Assembly (NCBI RefSeq): GCF_002863585.1
Contig: NZ_PGUY01000021.1
Coordinates: 1-64,000 of the forward strand
Origin: Peribacillus deserti
Lineage (GTDB): Bacteria; Bacillota; Bacilli; Bacillales; DSM-1321
Direction of reading: 5' to 3'
Length of the DNA stretch: 64,000 bases
The stretch's first letter is position 1. Each line of letters begins with the position of its first letter. The notes under the pieces were generated by a model. It made no database searches, was not told where the DNA came from, and worked only from the letters and a program-made list of their open reading frames with translations. Shown here in pieces: positions 25,186-34,393 of the stretch. A program made the position numbers and the translations under genes.

Positions 25186-25971
25186 TCAGTCACCATTGAA
25201 GATATCAAATAAACCTTTGGCGATACTTCCTTCGTCTTTTGACCCGCCGCGTCGTGGAGCGGCCGCAAACACCCTGCTGGCCAGCCGGCTGAAAGGAAGT
25301 GATTGCACCCAAACAGTGCCAGGACCTCTGAGAGTTGCAAAAAAGAGTCCTTCACCGCCGAAAAGAGCTGTTTTAACTCCTTTCACCAATTCAATATTAT
25401 AATCAACACTGCTTGTCATCGCTACGAGACAACCTGTATCAACCCTCAATAATTCTCCAGGGGCCAAGTCTTTTTTGAAAATGGTTCCCCCAGCGTGGAC
25501 AAAAGCCATTCCATCACCCTCTAGCTTCTGCATGATGAAACCCTCTCCCCCAAAGAACCCGGCACCTATTTTTCTTTGAAATTCAATTCCAACTGCCACA
25601 CCTTTTGCGGCTGCTAAAAAAGAATCCTTTTGACATATGATTTTCCCATGATACTGACTTAGATCCATCGGGATGATTTTTCCGGGATATGGGGAAGCAA
25701 ATGAAACATGCTTTTTACCAGATGCTTGGTTCGTAAATGCTGTCATGAACAAACTTTCTCCGGTCAGTACTCTTTTTCCGGCACTAAAAAGCTTGCCCAT
25801 TAATCCGGTTTCACTGGTAGCATCACCAAATATGGTTTCCATATGAATTCCATCATCCATCATCATCAGACTTCCAGCCTCTGCGATGACTGTTTCTTGT
25901 GGATCTAATTCGACACTGACAAACTGCATATCATCGCCATAAATTTCAAAATCAATTACATGATTCTTCAT
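25186..25971 (-). CDS. TIGR00266/AIM24 family protein
   Basis: 261 aa, AGGGGGG before ATG. Beta-rich TIGR00266 family, recognisable by VIAEAGSLMMMDDGI, GEGFIMQKLEGDGMAFVHAGG and LVAMTSSVDYNIELVKGVKTALFGGEGLF. The C-terminus is Gly/Arg-rich (AAPRRGGSKDEG). Function is unknown. Confidence 0.88.
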   Translation of the reverse strand: MKNHVIDFEIYGDDMQFVSVELDPQETVIAEAGSLMMMDDGIHMETIFGDATSETGLMGKLFSAGKRVLTGESLFMTAFTNQASGKKHVSFASPYPGKIIPMDLSQYHGKIICQKDSFLAAAKGVAVGIEFQRKIGAGFFGGEGFIMQKLEGDGMAFVHAGGTIFKKDLAPGELLRVDTGCLVAMTSSVDYNIELVKGVKTALFGGEGLFFATLRGPGTVWVQSLPFSRLASRVFAAAPRRGGSKDEGSIAKGLFDIFNGD

Positions 25972-26170
25972 TTCAAATACCCCCCTGGTTCATTCGTTCA
26001 TACTTATTTTAAAATATGGAAGTATTTTCCGCTACCTAAAAACACCTCAATCTAAACATATGGTAAAAGAAACTTCCTAAAATTATCTGCAACATTTTTT
26101 ATGCTTAAACGTATGAATAATTAGCACATTAGAGAGGCTTGATTTAGGGCTGATAGAAAGGAATGAAACT

Positions 26171-26611
26171 ATGAGGAAAGTCTTTGTTGTGATTTCAATC
26201 ATGGCCGCACTGCTACTCAGCGCTTGTTCGGCACTAGGAGATATTAATAATTCTGTGGAGTATGCAGCTAAAGCAACGGAAAACTTGACGTACTTATCTA
26301 ACTTCGCAGAAAAAGCACCTGATATGCTCCGGGATGCTGCTCTCAATGCTGAGGTGAAGGAAAACCTAGAGGCCGAGCTTGCTTCATTAAAAGAAGATTT
26401 AAGCCAATTTAATGACATTGAAGCCGTGCCTGCTTTGGCCAAAGATCTGCATCAGCAGCTGGTAACTAAGAATGAAGCAGTGATCACTGAAATAAATAAG
26501 GTGATGGAAAACGGACAACTAACCTTAGATAAACTGGAATCGTCAGAGCTTTTACCGATGATTAAAGATGTACAAAGTTTATTGAATCAAATCGAAGAGC
26601 TAGGATTATAA
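26171..26611 (+). CDS. DUF6376-type lipoprotein
   Basis: 146 aa. A lipoprotein signal peptide ends in the lipobox LLSAC with Cys19, so the protein is lipid-anchored outside the membrane. The mature part is helical (NSVEYAAKATENLTYLSNFAEKAPDML). It matches the DUF6376 family of Bacillus, of unknown role. Monocistronic, with a hairpin 30 bp downstream. Confidence 0.8.
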   Translation: MRKVFVVISIMAALLLSACSALGDINNSVEYAAKATENLTYLSNFAEKAPDMLRDAALNAEVKENLEAELASLKEDLSQFNDIEAVPALAKDLHQQLVTKNEAVITEINKVMENGQLTLDKLESSELLPMIKDVQSLLNQIEELGL

Positions 26612-26644
26612 GCCATAACTATAGCCTTTTTGGCCGTCCATAAA

Positions 26645-26681
26645 TCGAACCAGCCATCACTAATAGCAGCGGCTGGTTCGA
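26645..26681 (+). terminator. Hairpin after the lipoprotein gene
   Basis: TCGAACCAGCC pairs perfectly with GGCTGGTTCGA over 11 bp. The T run is weak. Confidence 0.55.
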
Positions 26682-26851
26682 ATTGCTCTATGCTAATTTT
26701 TTATCCGCCTATGCATCCTCGGTCCATTAAACAATGCCCAGTTTTTCTTCCCCATCCCAATAGAATTTAATTGGCTTTTCAGCTTTTTGAAGGAAAAGTA
26801 TTTCTGCCAACCTGATAGGAAAAGCCTTCTAAAGCCGATGTAATTAAAATA

Positions 26852-27324
26852 GGCTGTTTTCGCAAACTTTGTTGTTTTTGAACAAGGGGGGTGATTGGAA
26901 CGTGAGGATGCTCGCGGACCTGAGGGGCGGGCGCTGAGCCTCCTCGGCTTCGCCTGTGGGGTCTCACCTGATCGAAAAGCGGAAAGCGGTGCCTGCCCAA
27001 CATATAAATATTAAACGCTCAGTGATAATCCCAATTGAAATAAAATTCTAAACAAATTGGCAGGCAGAGACCCGATAAAGAAGACTTGCTGACTGGCGAA
27101 CGACAGTGAAGACAGAAGCTTAGTCGCACTTATGCGTCAGCCAAGCATAAGACGAGCCGGCTGTGGGGAGTGCTTTTCTCCCCATAGACGGATTGGCTTA
27201 TGACTCGAGGGTCTCAGCTTGTAGCTGGATCAAGGAGTCTCGCACCTTACGTTCCAATCAACCTGTTTACAATAGGGTAGGTTCACGGAACTATTAAAAA
27301 ACAACAATCTTTTAGAAAAGAGAC
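26852..27324. mobile_element. MITE-like element, family A, long copy with inner module
   Basis: 473 bp with GGCTGTTTTCGCAAACTTTG at the left and the inverse of GTCTCTTTTCTAAAAGATTG at the right. The exact 8-bp repeat TTAAAATA flanks it (26844-26851, 27325-27332). Compared with the 226-bp copy at 12164 it has gained an inner module (CAGAGACCCGATAAAGAAGA..., ...CTTATGACTCGAGGGTCT) also found in the other long copies. No gene. Confidence 0.85.
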
Positions 27325-27512
27325 TTAAAATAAGACTGATATTTCACGGCAGCAGCATTTTTAATTGATCGATTCGCAGTTGGGTAGAAAGGCCAGCTGG
27401 CTTATAGTGGCACTGAGGTAACCGGCGAATAGTATCTTTAAGCTTTTAATAACTCTGAAATGATTGCAAAGAGTGGTAAAATACATAAATCAATACATAT
27501 TCGAGGTTAGCA

Positions 27513-27698
27513 ATGAAGATTTTTCAGTTGAAAAAAGACTACAAGGATTTATACAAAAAAGGAGTTCAATTCTTTCTTATTTCAGAATCAGAATTCATTG
27601 GGGTAAAAGAATATACATTGCTAGCTTCAAATCAAAAGGGAAAGTTACTTGTTAGTGATGATGAACTGAACCGTTATTTCTTCTTAAAAAATCCTTAG
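27513..27698 (+). CDS. Hypothetical protein, 61 aa
   Basis: ATG with GAGGTTAG 3 nt upstream (close). Basic, mixed helix-strand protein (KIFQLKKDYKDLYKKG). No family recognised. It is not preceded by another gene within 900 bp, only by the mobile repeat. Confidence 0.5.
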   Translation: MKIFQLKKDYKDLYKKGVQFFLISESEFIGVKEYTLLASNQKGKLLVSDDELNRYFFLKNP

Positions 27699-28110
27699 AA
27701 GTGGAACATGTCATAGTTAATGAGCTCCCATTTAGCAGCTGCAGGAATTATTTTTTGTACTCTCCAAAAGCGTTACCCGATTCAAGTAAAATATGGTTTG
27801 ATTTATAAAAAAGGTTGTAATTCTATGGCAGTCTGTATCGAGAACGTTCACAATTGTTGTTAACAGTCCGCGAATGCTATCCCAATTCCATGCTTATGAC
27901 GATTTATTATAGTATCCATCCTCTGTATGGAGTTATTCATTTCTTTTTCGCTTATTTTTATTTCTGCGTTTCTAGAGTCCGATGAAAACGTTTTATCCAC
28001 ACATTACGAACCGAAGCGGCAGACGGTATAAGTAGACTTTTTTTGTAAAAGTGTCTTCTGCTTATTGAGTGGGAGGTTCTAGGGCGCCATTCAACTTTTT
28101 TTTTACGTAT
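27699..28110. other. Gene-free stretch before the MerR promoter
   Basis: About 410 bases with no supported gene, repeat or hairpin. Confidence 0.4.
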
Positions 28111-28115
28111 CCAGA

Positions 28116-28146
28116 TTGACTTTAACGCAGCGTAAAGGTGTAGAGT
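28116..28146 (+). promoter_or_regulatory. MerR-type promoter with 19-bp spacer and dyad
   Basis: TTGACT (28116-28121) and TAGAGT (28141-28146) are 19 bp apart, the stretched spacing of MerR-controlled promoters. Between them lies the dyad CTTTAACGC/GCGTAAAG. Autoregulation by the following MerR gene is inferred. Confidence 0.7.
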
Positions 28147-28171
28147 TTAAGTGGTCAGGGGGGGGCGGCAA

Positions 28172-28932
28172 GTGGAATATACAGTGCAAAAGCTGGGAAG
28201 GCTCGCAGGGATCAGCACCAGGACTCTTCGGTATTATGATGAAATTGAAATTCTTAAGCCGGCAAGAATTAATTCATCGGGATACCGGATTTATGGGGAA
28301 GCAGAGATTGACAGACTGCAGCAAATATTATTTTATCGGGAACTGGGGATAAGCCTGGATAGAATTAAAGCAATTATGGGGAATCCTTCCTATGATGGTA
28401 CAAAAGCTCTGAAAGAACATCGTGAACAGCTCCTTGACAAGCGGAAGCAATTGGATTTACTGATTGCTAACGTCGAAAAAACGATCGCATCATCGGAAGG
28501 GAGAATAATCATGACAGACAACGAGAAATTTGAAGGGTTTAAGCAGAAGATGATAGATGAAAATGAAAAGAAGTATGGCAAGGAGATTCGTGAAAAGTAC
28601 GGGAATGAAACAGTAAACAAGGCCAATGAGAAAGTGCGTGCTATGTCACAGGAATCACATGCAGAAGCAGAGCGCCTGGCTGAAGAAGTGTTGGAAATCT
28701 TGGCCAAAGCCTTCAAAACAGGAGAACCAGCTGGCAGCCTGGCCCAGAAAGCAGCCCAATTGCAAAAAAAAGGCTGACATTTTATTGGAATGAGTACACC
28801 AAAGAGGCTCATGCGGGCCTGGCTCAGATGTATGTGGATGATGAACGGTTCAAAAAATATTATGATGATAAGCAGCCGGGAACAGCAGAATTCCTAAGGG
28901 ATGCCATCCACATTTATACAGGCTTAAAGTAA
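28172..28932 (+). pseudogene. MerR/TipA-type multidrug-responsive regulator, frameshifted near the C-terminus
   Basis: The GTG at 28172 follows AGGGGGGGG by 8 nt. The MerR helix-turn-helix (VQKLGRLAGISTRTLRYYDE) and coiled coil are intact, followed by a TipAS-like drug-binding domain, as in B. subtilis Mta. After an A8 run at 28764-28771 the frame stops at 28777. In the next frame the domain goes on (TFYWNEYTKEAHAGLAQMYV ... GTAEFLRDAIHIY) to 28932. A base is missing at the A-run; TGG for the usual Trp would restore it. Full length would be about 253 aa. DNA binding may survive, drug sensing probably not. Confidence 0.85.
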
Positions 28933-28939
28933 GGTTGGA

Positions 28940-28973
28940 AAAAACCGTCTAATTAATAAAATAGGCGGTTTTT
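28940..28973 (+). terminator. Intrinsic terminator
   Basis: AAAAACCGTCT pairs with AGGCGGTTTTT, loop AT-rich. Confidence 0.8.
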
Positions 28974-29078
28974 ATCTATGTAAATACCCCTTGTAGGTTC
29001 ATTCCATACAGAAAATTGAAATGGTCATGTATACTATAAACAGCTGGCTTTTATCTTTGGACAAATGGTCGGAAAAAA

Positions 29079-29090
29079 TTGTAACTACGT
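29079..29090 (+). promoter_or_regulatory. HxlR-site candidate upstream of the hxlR gene
   Basis: TTGTAACTACGT occurs here, 22 bp before the hxlR start, and again at 29806-29817 before hxlA. A shared 12-mer before both genes suggests the regulator's own binding site. Confidence 0.5.
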
Positions 29091-29111
29091 TTTATGGGGT
29101 GAGAGAATTCG

Positions 29112-29471
29112 ATGGGACACATTAGTGGAAAGACATTCAGCTGCGAAAAGGAATTAACTCTTGCAGTAATCGGAGGTAAATGGAAAATGCTGATTTTATG
29201 GCATTTAAAGGATGGAACCAAGCGGTTTGGTGAATTGAAATCACTCATGCCTGGCGTAACTCAGCGAATGCTTGTAAACCAGCTGAGAGAGCTTGAAGAT
29301 GATTTTATTGTGCATCGTGAAGTGTATCCCGTTGTACCGCCTAAAGTGGAATATTCACTTACTGAGGAAGGGAAAAGCTTAATACCGATAATCGATGCCA
29401 TGTATGAGTGGGGAAAAACATATAGTAAAACCGTGATGAAGGATGAGGTTATCATTAAGGAATTACCGTAA
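29112..29471 (+). CDS. hxlR: HxlR family transcriptional regulator
   Basis: 119 aa winged-helix HxlR/DUF24 protein ([22 protein letters not shown], then [17 protein letters not shown]). Cys11 at the N-terminus matches the redox or aldehyde-sensing Cys found in family members. In B. subtilis HxlR activates hxlAB in response to formaldehyde. Here it precedes hxlAB in the same direction, about 480 bp upstream, with a terminator between. I infer the same role. Confidence 0.85.
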   Translation: MGHISGKTFSCEKELTLAVIGGKWKMLILWHLKDGTKRFGELKSLMPGVTQRMLVNQLRELEDDFIVHREVYPVVPPKVEYSLTEEGKSLIPIIDAMYEWGKTYSKTVMKDEVIIKELP

Positions 29472-29508
29472 TAATCCGGTATGAACCTGTAGTTCAATTC
29501 AAATACTA

Positions 29509-29552
29509 ACACCGTTCAGTAACTTTGATAAGTTGGCTGACCGGTGTTTTTC
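29509..29552 (+). terminator. Intrinsic terminator after hxlR
   Basis: ACACCG...AACT pairs, with mismatches, with AGTT...CCGGTGT and is followed by TTTTTCT. Confidence 0.65.
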
Positions 29553-29569
29553 TATAAAGTTTTGTAAAA

Positions 29570-29720
29570 AGCCCCTATTGATTGCAGCGAAAGATTTTTT
29601 CGAGGGGGAGTCCTAGTGCCACCTCGGGTACAAAAGAGACGGAAGGCGTACCTTTTTACCACTCATAGGCTTATGACTCGAGATTTTCTGGTTGTATCTG
29701 GACAATCCAATTTTCCCAAG
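29570..29720. repeat. Fragment of the composite repeat
   Basis: GGCTTATGACTCGAGATTTT followed by a TCTGGACAAT tract matches the right part of the inner module in the family A elements (for example 60287-60325). No terminal repeats remain. The rest of the hxlR-hxlA gap holds the hxlA promoter region. Confidence 0.5.
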
Positions 29721-29805
29721 GATTTCTTATATGTGCTCCGATCAGCTTTGAACATTAAGAGGCCAAAATAAAAGAAACTCATTTTCTAATTTTACAGTAT
29801 ACTTT

Positions 29806-29817
29806 TTGTAACTACGT
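29806..29817 (+). promoter_or_regulatory. HxlR-site candidate upstream of hxlA
   Basis: TTGTAACTACGT, identical to 29079-29090, lies 136 bp before the hxlA start. GTACTTTTACTGTAAG nearby (29863-29878) may be a second, diverged site. Confidence 0.5.
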
Positions 29818-29952
29818 ACCATTTTTATCACTATATGAAATAAAAGTGCGTACTTTTACTGTAAGATATTACTCATTATACTGTTACATGTGCAGGGAAC
29901 CTGAGTGGAAACACTCCCCCGACCAAAAAATTAATCATGAGGTGAATGACGT

Positions 29953-30585
29953 ATGCAACTGCAATTAGCATTAGACTTAGTGAATATCCCAGAAGCCATC
30001 AGCCTCATTAAAGAGGTTGAACAGCACATTGATGTTGTTGAAATTGGAACTCCAGTTGTTATTAATGAAGGACTTAGAGCGGTTAAGGAAGTGAAAGAAG
30101 CATTTCCTGATCTTACAGTCCTTGCAGACCTTAAAATTATGGATGCTGCCGGTTATGAAGTAATGAAAGCTTCAGAAGCGGGTGCCGATATTATTACCAT
30201 CCTTGGAGCCGCTGAAGATGAGTCCATCAAAGGAGCAGTAGAAGAGGCGAAAAAACAGGGCAGGAAAATCCTTGTCGATATGATTGCTGTGAAAGATTTG
30301 GAAGGACGTGCAAAAGAACTCGATGCTTTTGGAGTCGACTATATCTGTGTCCACACGGGGTATGATCTTCAGGCAGTCGGTCAAAACTCTTTCGAAGACT
30401 TAATGACAATAAAAAAAGTTGTAAAAAATTCTAAAACAGCGATTGCTGGTGGAATCAAGCTTGAAACCCTTCCAGAGGTTATTAAAGCACAGCCTGATCT
30501 TGTCATTGTCGGCGGCGGAATAACAAGCCAGGACAATAAAAAAGCAGCTGCTGAAAAAATGCAGCAAATGATCCAGCAGGGGTAA
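29953..30585 (+). CDS. hxlA: 3-hexulose-6-phosphate synthase
   Basis: 210 aa TIM-barrel enzyme of the OMP decarboxylase superfamily. It has Asp8 and the active-site motif DLKIMD (Asp59, Lys61, Asp64), and a phosphate-binding end VGGGITSQDNKK. It condenses formaldehyde with ribulose 5-phosphate to hexulose 6-phosphate, the first step of the ribulose monophosphate route. GAGGTG precedes the ATG. hxlB starts 5 bp after the stop, so the two form an operon. Confidence 0.95.
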   Translation: MQLQLALDLVNIPEAISLIKEVEQHIDVVEIGTPVVINEGLRAVKEVKEAFPDLTVLADLKIMDAAGYEVMKASEAGADIITILGAAEDESIKGAVEEAKKQGRKILVDMIAVKDLEGRAKELDAFGVDYICVHTGYDLQAVGQNSFEDLMTIKKVVKNSKTAIAGGIKLETLPEVIKAQPDLVIVGGGITSQDNKKAAAEKMQQMIQQG

Positions 30586-30590
30586 GTCTG

Positions 30591-31148
30591 ATGTCCGTAT
30601 CCGGTTTTTTAGAGAACATCCTTGAAGAATTAAGGCAGACGGCAGATCTTATTTCAGATGAAGAAGCGGAAGTATTAATTGGACGTATTCTTGAATCAGA
30701 AAAAATATTTCTGGCCGGGGCTGGACGTTCAGGATTCATGGCTAAGTCCTTTGCTATGCGTCTTATGCATATGGGTCTTGATTCTTATGTTGTGGGTGAA
30801 ACCGTAACAAAAGGTCTTGATAAAGAAGACCTTCTAATCATTGCATCTGGTTCAGGAGAAACAAAAAGCCTGGTGTCTATGGCAGCAAAGGCAAAAGCTA
30901 TCGGCGGCACCGTTGCCCTGGTTACAATTGAACCGGACTCAAGTATCGGGAAACTGGCCGATATTACCCTAAAATTACCAGGGTCCCCAAAGGATCAATC
31001 AGGCAGCAGTTATATCACCATTCAGCCAATGGGAACATTGTTCGAGCAGACGTTATTGTTGTTCCTTGACGCCGTCATTTTAAGAATAATGGACAAAAAG
31101 GGAATGACCTCCAATAAGATGTATGGAAGCCATGCCAATTTGGAATAA
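30591..31148 (+). CDS. hxlB: 6-phospho-3-hexuloisomerase
   Basis: 185 aa SIS-domain isomerase: FLAGAGRSGFMAKSFAMRLMH is the sugar-phosphate loop, and IASGSGETKSLV the second. It converts hexulose 6-phosphate to fructose 6-phosphate, completing formaldehyde fixation. It lies 5 bp after hxlA and is followed by a terminator. Confidence 0.95.
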   Translation: MSVSGFLENILEELRQTADLISDEEAEVLIGRILESEKIFLAGAGRSGFMAKSFAMRLMHMGLDSYVVGETVTKGLDKEDLLIIASGSGETKSLVSMAAKAKAIGGTVALVTIEPDSSIGKLADITLKLPGSPKDQSGSSYITIQPMGTLFEQTLLLFLDAVILRIMDKKGMTSNKMYGSHANLE

Positions 31149-31153
31149 GTCCG

Positions 31154-31176
31154 GGGCCCTCATTTATGAGGGCTTT
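31154..31176 (+). terminator. Intrinsic terminator of hxlAB
   Basis: GCCCTCAT pairs with ATGAGGGC across a 2-base loop, followed by TTTTA. Confidence 0.75.
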
Positions 31177-31229
31177 TATCATTCTCTCTCACAGTTTATA
31201 GAAAGCCTTGCTACATGTATCTGTGATCT

Positions 31230-31381
31230 GAAAAGGAATACACTCGCCACCCATGGCCGGCCCAGAGAGCTTCGAGGTTTACGCGTTGTCTTTTTGATCG
31301 GTACATCCAGAAAAAGGAGATTCGTCGTTTCCCCAGGGAAGAATAAAAATGCCAAATCCGTAAATGAACTTTAACATAGAC
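31230..31381 (-). repeat. Worn family B repeat, inverted
   Basis: The right end GCCAAATCCGTAAATGAACT followed by TTAACATAGAC is the inverse of the family B left end with a few changes. The left end is too worn to place, and no flanking duplication is visible. No gene lies in this interval. Confidence 0.5.
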
Positions 31382-31466
31382 AGAATAATCTTGAGCAGAT
31401 GCCTTGAGAATTTTAGTAAAAGGCGTAATATGGGATAGATGTATGTAATTAAGGAGGTTCACATTA

Positions 31467-32357
31467 GTGCAGAAACTTTCACGTAAACAAACTGCCTTTA
31501 TTCTTACCTTTTTAGTCGTTGTCTGGGGCGTGAACTGGCCATTATCCAAGATTGCCCTTTCCTATACGCCGCCGCTGCTTTTTGCAGGCATAAGGACTTT
31601 ATTAGGCGGGTTCATTTTATTACTGGCAGCCATGCCAAGGTATAAGAAGCTTAGATTAAAAGAAACATGGTATTATTACTTGGTATCAGCATTACTAAAC
31701 ATTGTGATTTTTTATGGACTGCAGACCGTGGGACTATTATTTATGCCAGCAGGTCTGTTTGCTGCCATTGTATTTATTGAACCGGTCCTCCTCGGCATAT
31801 TCTCCTGGATGTGGCTTGGGGAACGGATGTATGGCATGAAGATTGCAGGCTTATTCCTCGGATTTGCGGGAGTGGTCATTATAAGCGCAGGCGGTTTTAC
31901 TGGAGAAGTTTCCGCTGCAGGCATCCTACTCGCGCTCGGTTCAGCAGCAGGATGGGGTTTAGGGACTGTATATGTCAAGAAAACTGGAGACAAAGTAGAT
32001 TCAATCTGGATGGTAACCGTTCAGTTGATCGCAGGCGGTCTATGTTTATTATCAGTCGGTTCGGCAGTTGAGAGCTGGTCTAGTATTCAGTGGGAAGCAC
32101 CATTTATCCTTAATCTGTTGTTTATATCTACCTTTGTCATAGCATTAGGGTGGCTGGCTTTCTTTACGTTAGTAGGATCCGGGGAAGCAAGCAAGGTAGG
32201 ATCTTTTACCTTCCTTATCCCAATGATTGCTATCTTTTGCAGTACGTTTATGCTGGATGAAGCGATTACGATTAATTTAATAGCCGGACTTCTATTAATC
32301 GTAGTCAGCATTTGTTGTGTGAACATTAATTTCCGAAAGCAAAAGGGCACCATCTAA
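31467..32357 (+). CDS. EamA/DMT family transporter
   Basis: 296 aa, GTG start 9 nt after AAGGAGG. Ten membrane helices in two EamA repeats; WGVNWPLSKIAL near the N-terminus and FIEPVLLGIFSWMWLGERM at the end of repeat one are typical. Drug/metabolite exporters of this family have diverse substrates; none can be named. It is followed 23 bp later by an NAD(P)-binding protein, likely in one operon. Confidence 0.88.
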   Translation: MQKLSRKQTAFILTFLVVVWGVNWPLSKIALSYTPPLLFAGIRTLLGGFILLLAAMPRYKKLRLKETWYYYLVSALLNIVIFYGLQTVGLLFMPAGLFAAIVFIEPVLLGIFSWMWLGERMYGMKIAGLFLGFAGVVIISAGGFTGEVSAAGILLALGSAAGWGLGTVYVKKTGDKVDSIWMVTVQLIAGGLCLLSVGSAVESWSSIQWEAPFILNLLFISTFVIALGWLAFFTLVGSGEASKVGSFTFLIPMIAIFCSTFMLDEAITINLIAGLLLIVVSICCVNINFRKQKGTI

Positions 32358-32380
32358 CGAAAGCAAAAGGGGGATTTTCT

Positions 32381-33043
32381 TTGAAAGGGAGAACCGCATT
32401 GATTGCTGGTGCATCCGGACTCATCGGCAGTGAGCTGATGCATCTGCTATTGAATTCAAACGAATATGCCGAGGTTATTTCTTTAGTCAGAACACCTCAG
32501 CACATTAAGCATCCAAAGCTTAAGGAGAGAATTATCCATTTTGACGAGTTAAAAACATACGAAGATTCATTAACAGCAGACGATGTATTCTGTTGTCTTG
32601 GCACAACTATAAAAAATGCAAAAACAAGGGAAGCCATGTATAAAGTGGATGTCGAATATCCAGTATCTCTTGCGCAGCTTGCATATAATAGGGGCGCTGA
32701 ACAATTTCTGATTGTTAGTTCAATGAATGCAAATCCAGACTCCTTTATCTGGTATTCCAAAATAAAGGGTGAATTAGAGCTTAAAATTAGAAAGGTCCCG
32801 TTTCATTCTGTATCCATTTTTCGTCCATCATTATTGTTAGGCAGCCGAAAAGAATTTAGGCTGGGAGAAAGAATCGGAACGGTCCTTTATAGCGCTGTAG
32901 GCATTCTCTTTCAAGGCCCGCTTAAGAAATATCGGGCTATTCACGCAAAAACGGTAGCGCTGGCCATGTATAAATCCGCTGCAGCTAAAGAGGCTGGTGT
33001 CACTGTGTTCTCGTCAGAGGAGATTGCTGCCAAAGGCCGGTAA
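32381..33043 (+). CDS. NAD(P)-binding Rossmann protein (atypical SDR, HTATIP2/YwnB-like)
   Basis: 220 aa, TTG start with GGGGGAT upstream. The N-terminal AGASGLIGSELMHLLL is the dinucleotide-binding glycine motif of atypical short-chain dehydrogenases. CCLGTTIKNAKTREAMYKVD and SIFRPSLLLGSRKEFRLGE match the HTATIP2-like group. The usual YxxxK becomes YSKIKGELE. Reaction unknown. Probably co-transcribed with the EamA transporter. Confidence 0.85.
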   Translation: MKGRTALIAGASGLIGSELMHLLLNSNEYAEVISLVRTPQHIKHPKLKERIIHFDELKTYEDSLTADDVFCCLGTTIKNAKTREAMYKVDVEYPVSLAQLAYNRGAEQFLIVSSMNANPDSFIWYSKIKGELELKIRKVPFHSVSIFRPSLLLGSRKEFRLGERIGTVLYSAVGILFQGPLKKYRAIHAKTVALAMYKSAAAKEAGVTVFSSEEIAAKGR

Positions 33044-33077
33044 TAGAATCACAAGGTTCCATTGTCGATGAAAAAGT

Positions 33078-33269
33078 TCAAGATTTGCAGTCTGCAGCTG
33101 GTTTAGCCCCTCGTTTATCCAGTTCATGGAATAGTATTTTATACTCCCAAATAGATAATCTTCCAATGATATATTGTTTCTGAACAAAATCAAGCAAGTC
33201 GTTTACATGCGCAGGATTGCGGCTTTTAACATATTTGTAATGCAGGATTAGTGCATTTAGCAGTAACAT
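33078..33269 (-). CDS. YppF-like small protein
   Basis: 63 aa with GGAGG before the ATG. The pattern NDLLDFVQKQYIIGRLSI followed by EYKILFHELDKRGA matches the YppF family of Bacillus, of unknown function. It is convergent with the preceding gene. Confidence 0.65.
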   Translation of the reverse strand: MLLLNALILHYKYVKSRNPAHVNDLLDFVQKQYIIGRLSIWEYKILFHELDKRGAKPAADCKS

Positions 33270-33585
33270 TCTTTTCCTCCATATTTTCCAATATTAGGCG
33301 CCGAAAACATCATACCATGGAAAAAAAGATTGAAATTCTTTTTTGAATATTTTAACTTCAGACAAAAAATAACAATTTTTTTAGATGTTTTTGCGTTTTT
33401 TAGTAAAGAAAAAAATCCTTTTCATATCATACATTTGCATATATAATACATCAGTGTACATAAGAGGGTTCCATCACATACCACACCTGCTATGCAATCA
33501 AAGAATATAAGGATGAAAGAATAGATAGCTTCCATCTTCAAATATGATCAGTGCATCCGTAAATAATTGTTTTACTTTGACAATA
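33270..33585. other. Gene-free AT-rich stretch
   Basis: No gene or repeat is seen between the YppF start and the mobile element, apart from A and T runs around 33360-33420. Confidence 0.4.
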
Positions 33586-34269
33586 GGCTATGTTAAAGGT
33601 CATTGTTGATTTTTGCACGATGTTGATTGGAACGGATATGCGAGACTCCTGCGGGAAAAGACGGGTATTGTCCAGCTCCAAGGCTTTAGACCCTCGAGTC
33701 AAAAGCCAATCAGTCCATGAGAAGAAAACCACTTCTCACGGCCTGCTCGTCTTATGCTTTTCAGGTCTCTGCCTTCCCTGGGATTTTTTTGTGATAAAAG
33801 GTGAGCTAATCATGAGCTTCCTTAAACAATGTTATTGGGGAAGGCACCGCTTTCCGCATTTCGATTTGTCTAGCTACGGACTGACACCGCGGGTCTAGCC
33901 AATCGCCATCAAAAGGCCAAAAGCGCCTTTTGCTGCCGCTCGTCTTATGTCTGGCTACCCACGACGCACAGGATGTGCAAGCCAGGCGGGGCCACAGGAC
34001 GTGGCGGTTGGAGCGTGGTAAGGGCGACTATGCTTCTGTCTTCGCTGACGCTCGTCAATCAGCAAGTCTTCTTTATCAGGTGTCTGACTTTCCATATAAT
34101 GTGGTATTTTAAAAGTTTGGCTCATCACAGTTCTTTTTATAAAAATACCTAGAAAGTCACCGTCCTCCGCTTTTCTAATAAGGGAGACCCCACAGGCGGA
34201 GGCTCCCGGAACGCCGCGCGGAAAGCGAGTGCCTGCTAGCTGCAATCAACAGCCATGTTTAACAGAGCT
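33586..34269 (+). mobile_element. Composite MITE-like element, family B, complete long copy
   Basis: 684 bp. The left end GGCTATGTTAAAGGTCATTG and the inverse of the right end (AGCTCTGTTAAACATGGCTG) form the terminal inverted repeat. Flanks TGACAATA (33578-33585) and TTACAATA (34270-34277) agree at 7 of 8 positions. The inner module runs inverted relative to family A copies, so modules have been exchanged between families. No gene. Confidence 0.82.
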
Positions 34270-34318
34270 TTACAATAAAATACTGGCGGTAAAGAACTGG
34301 ACAATAGAGCCAGACTTA

Positions 34319-34368
34319 AGCCAAATAGAGGGCAGTATACTTTATACTCCTTCTATTTGGCTTTTTTT
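34319..34368 (+). terminator. Strong terminator directly upstream of the mpsC-like pair
   Basis: AGCCAAATAGA pairs exactly with TCTATTTGGCT, followed by seven T, ending 26 bases before the start codon at 34394. Either it attenuates the pair or it is the terminator of a gene now replaced by the mobile element at 33586. Confidence 0.75.
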
Positions 34369-34393
34369 GTTTTACTTTAGAAAGGAGGCCGGG

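Noticed and set aside
31123-31374. 83-codon frame after hxlB
   Set aside because: It crosses the hxlB terminator and a worn family B repeat, with no ribosome site.
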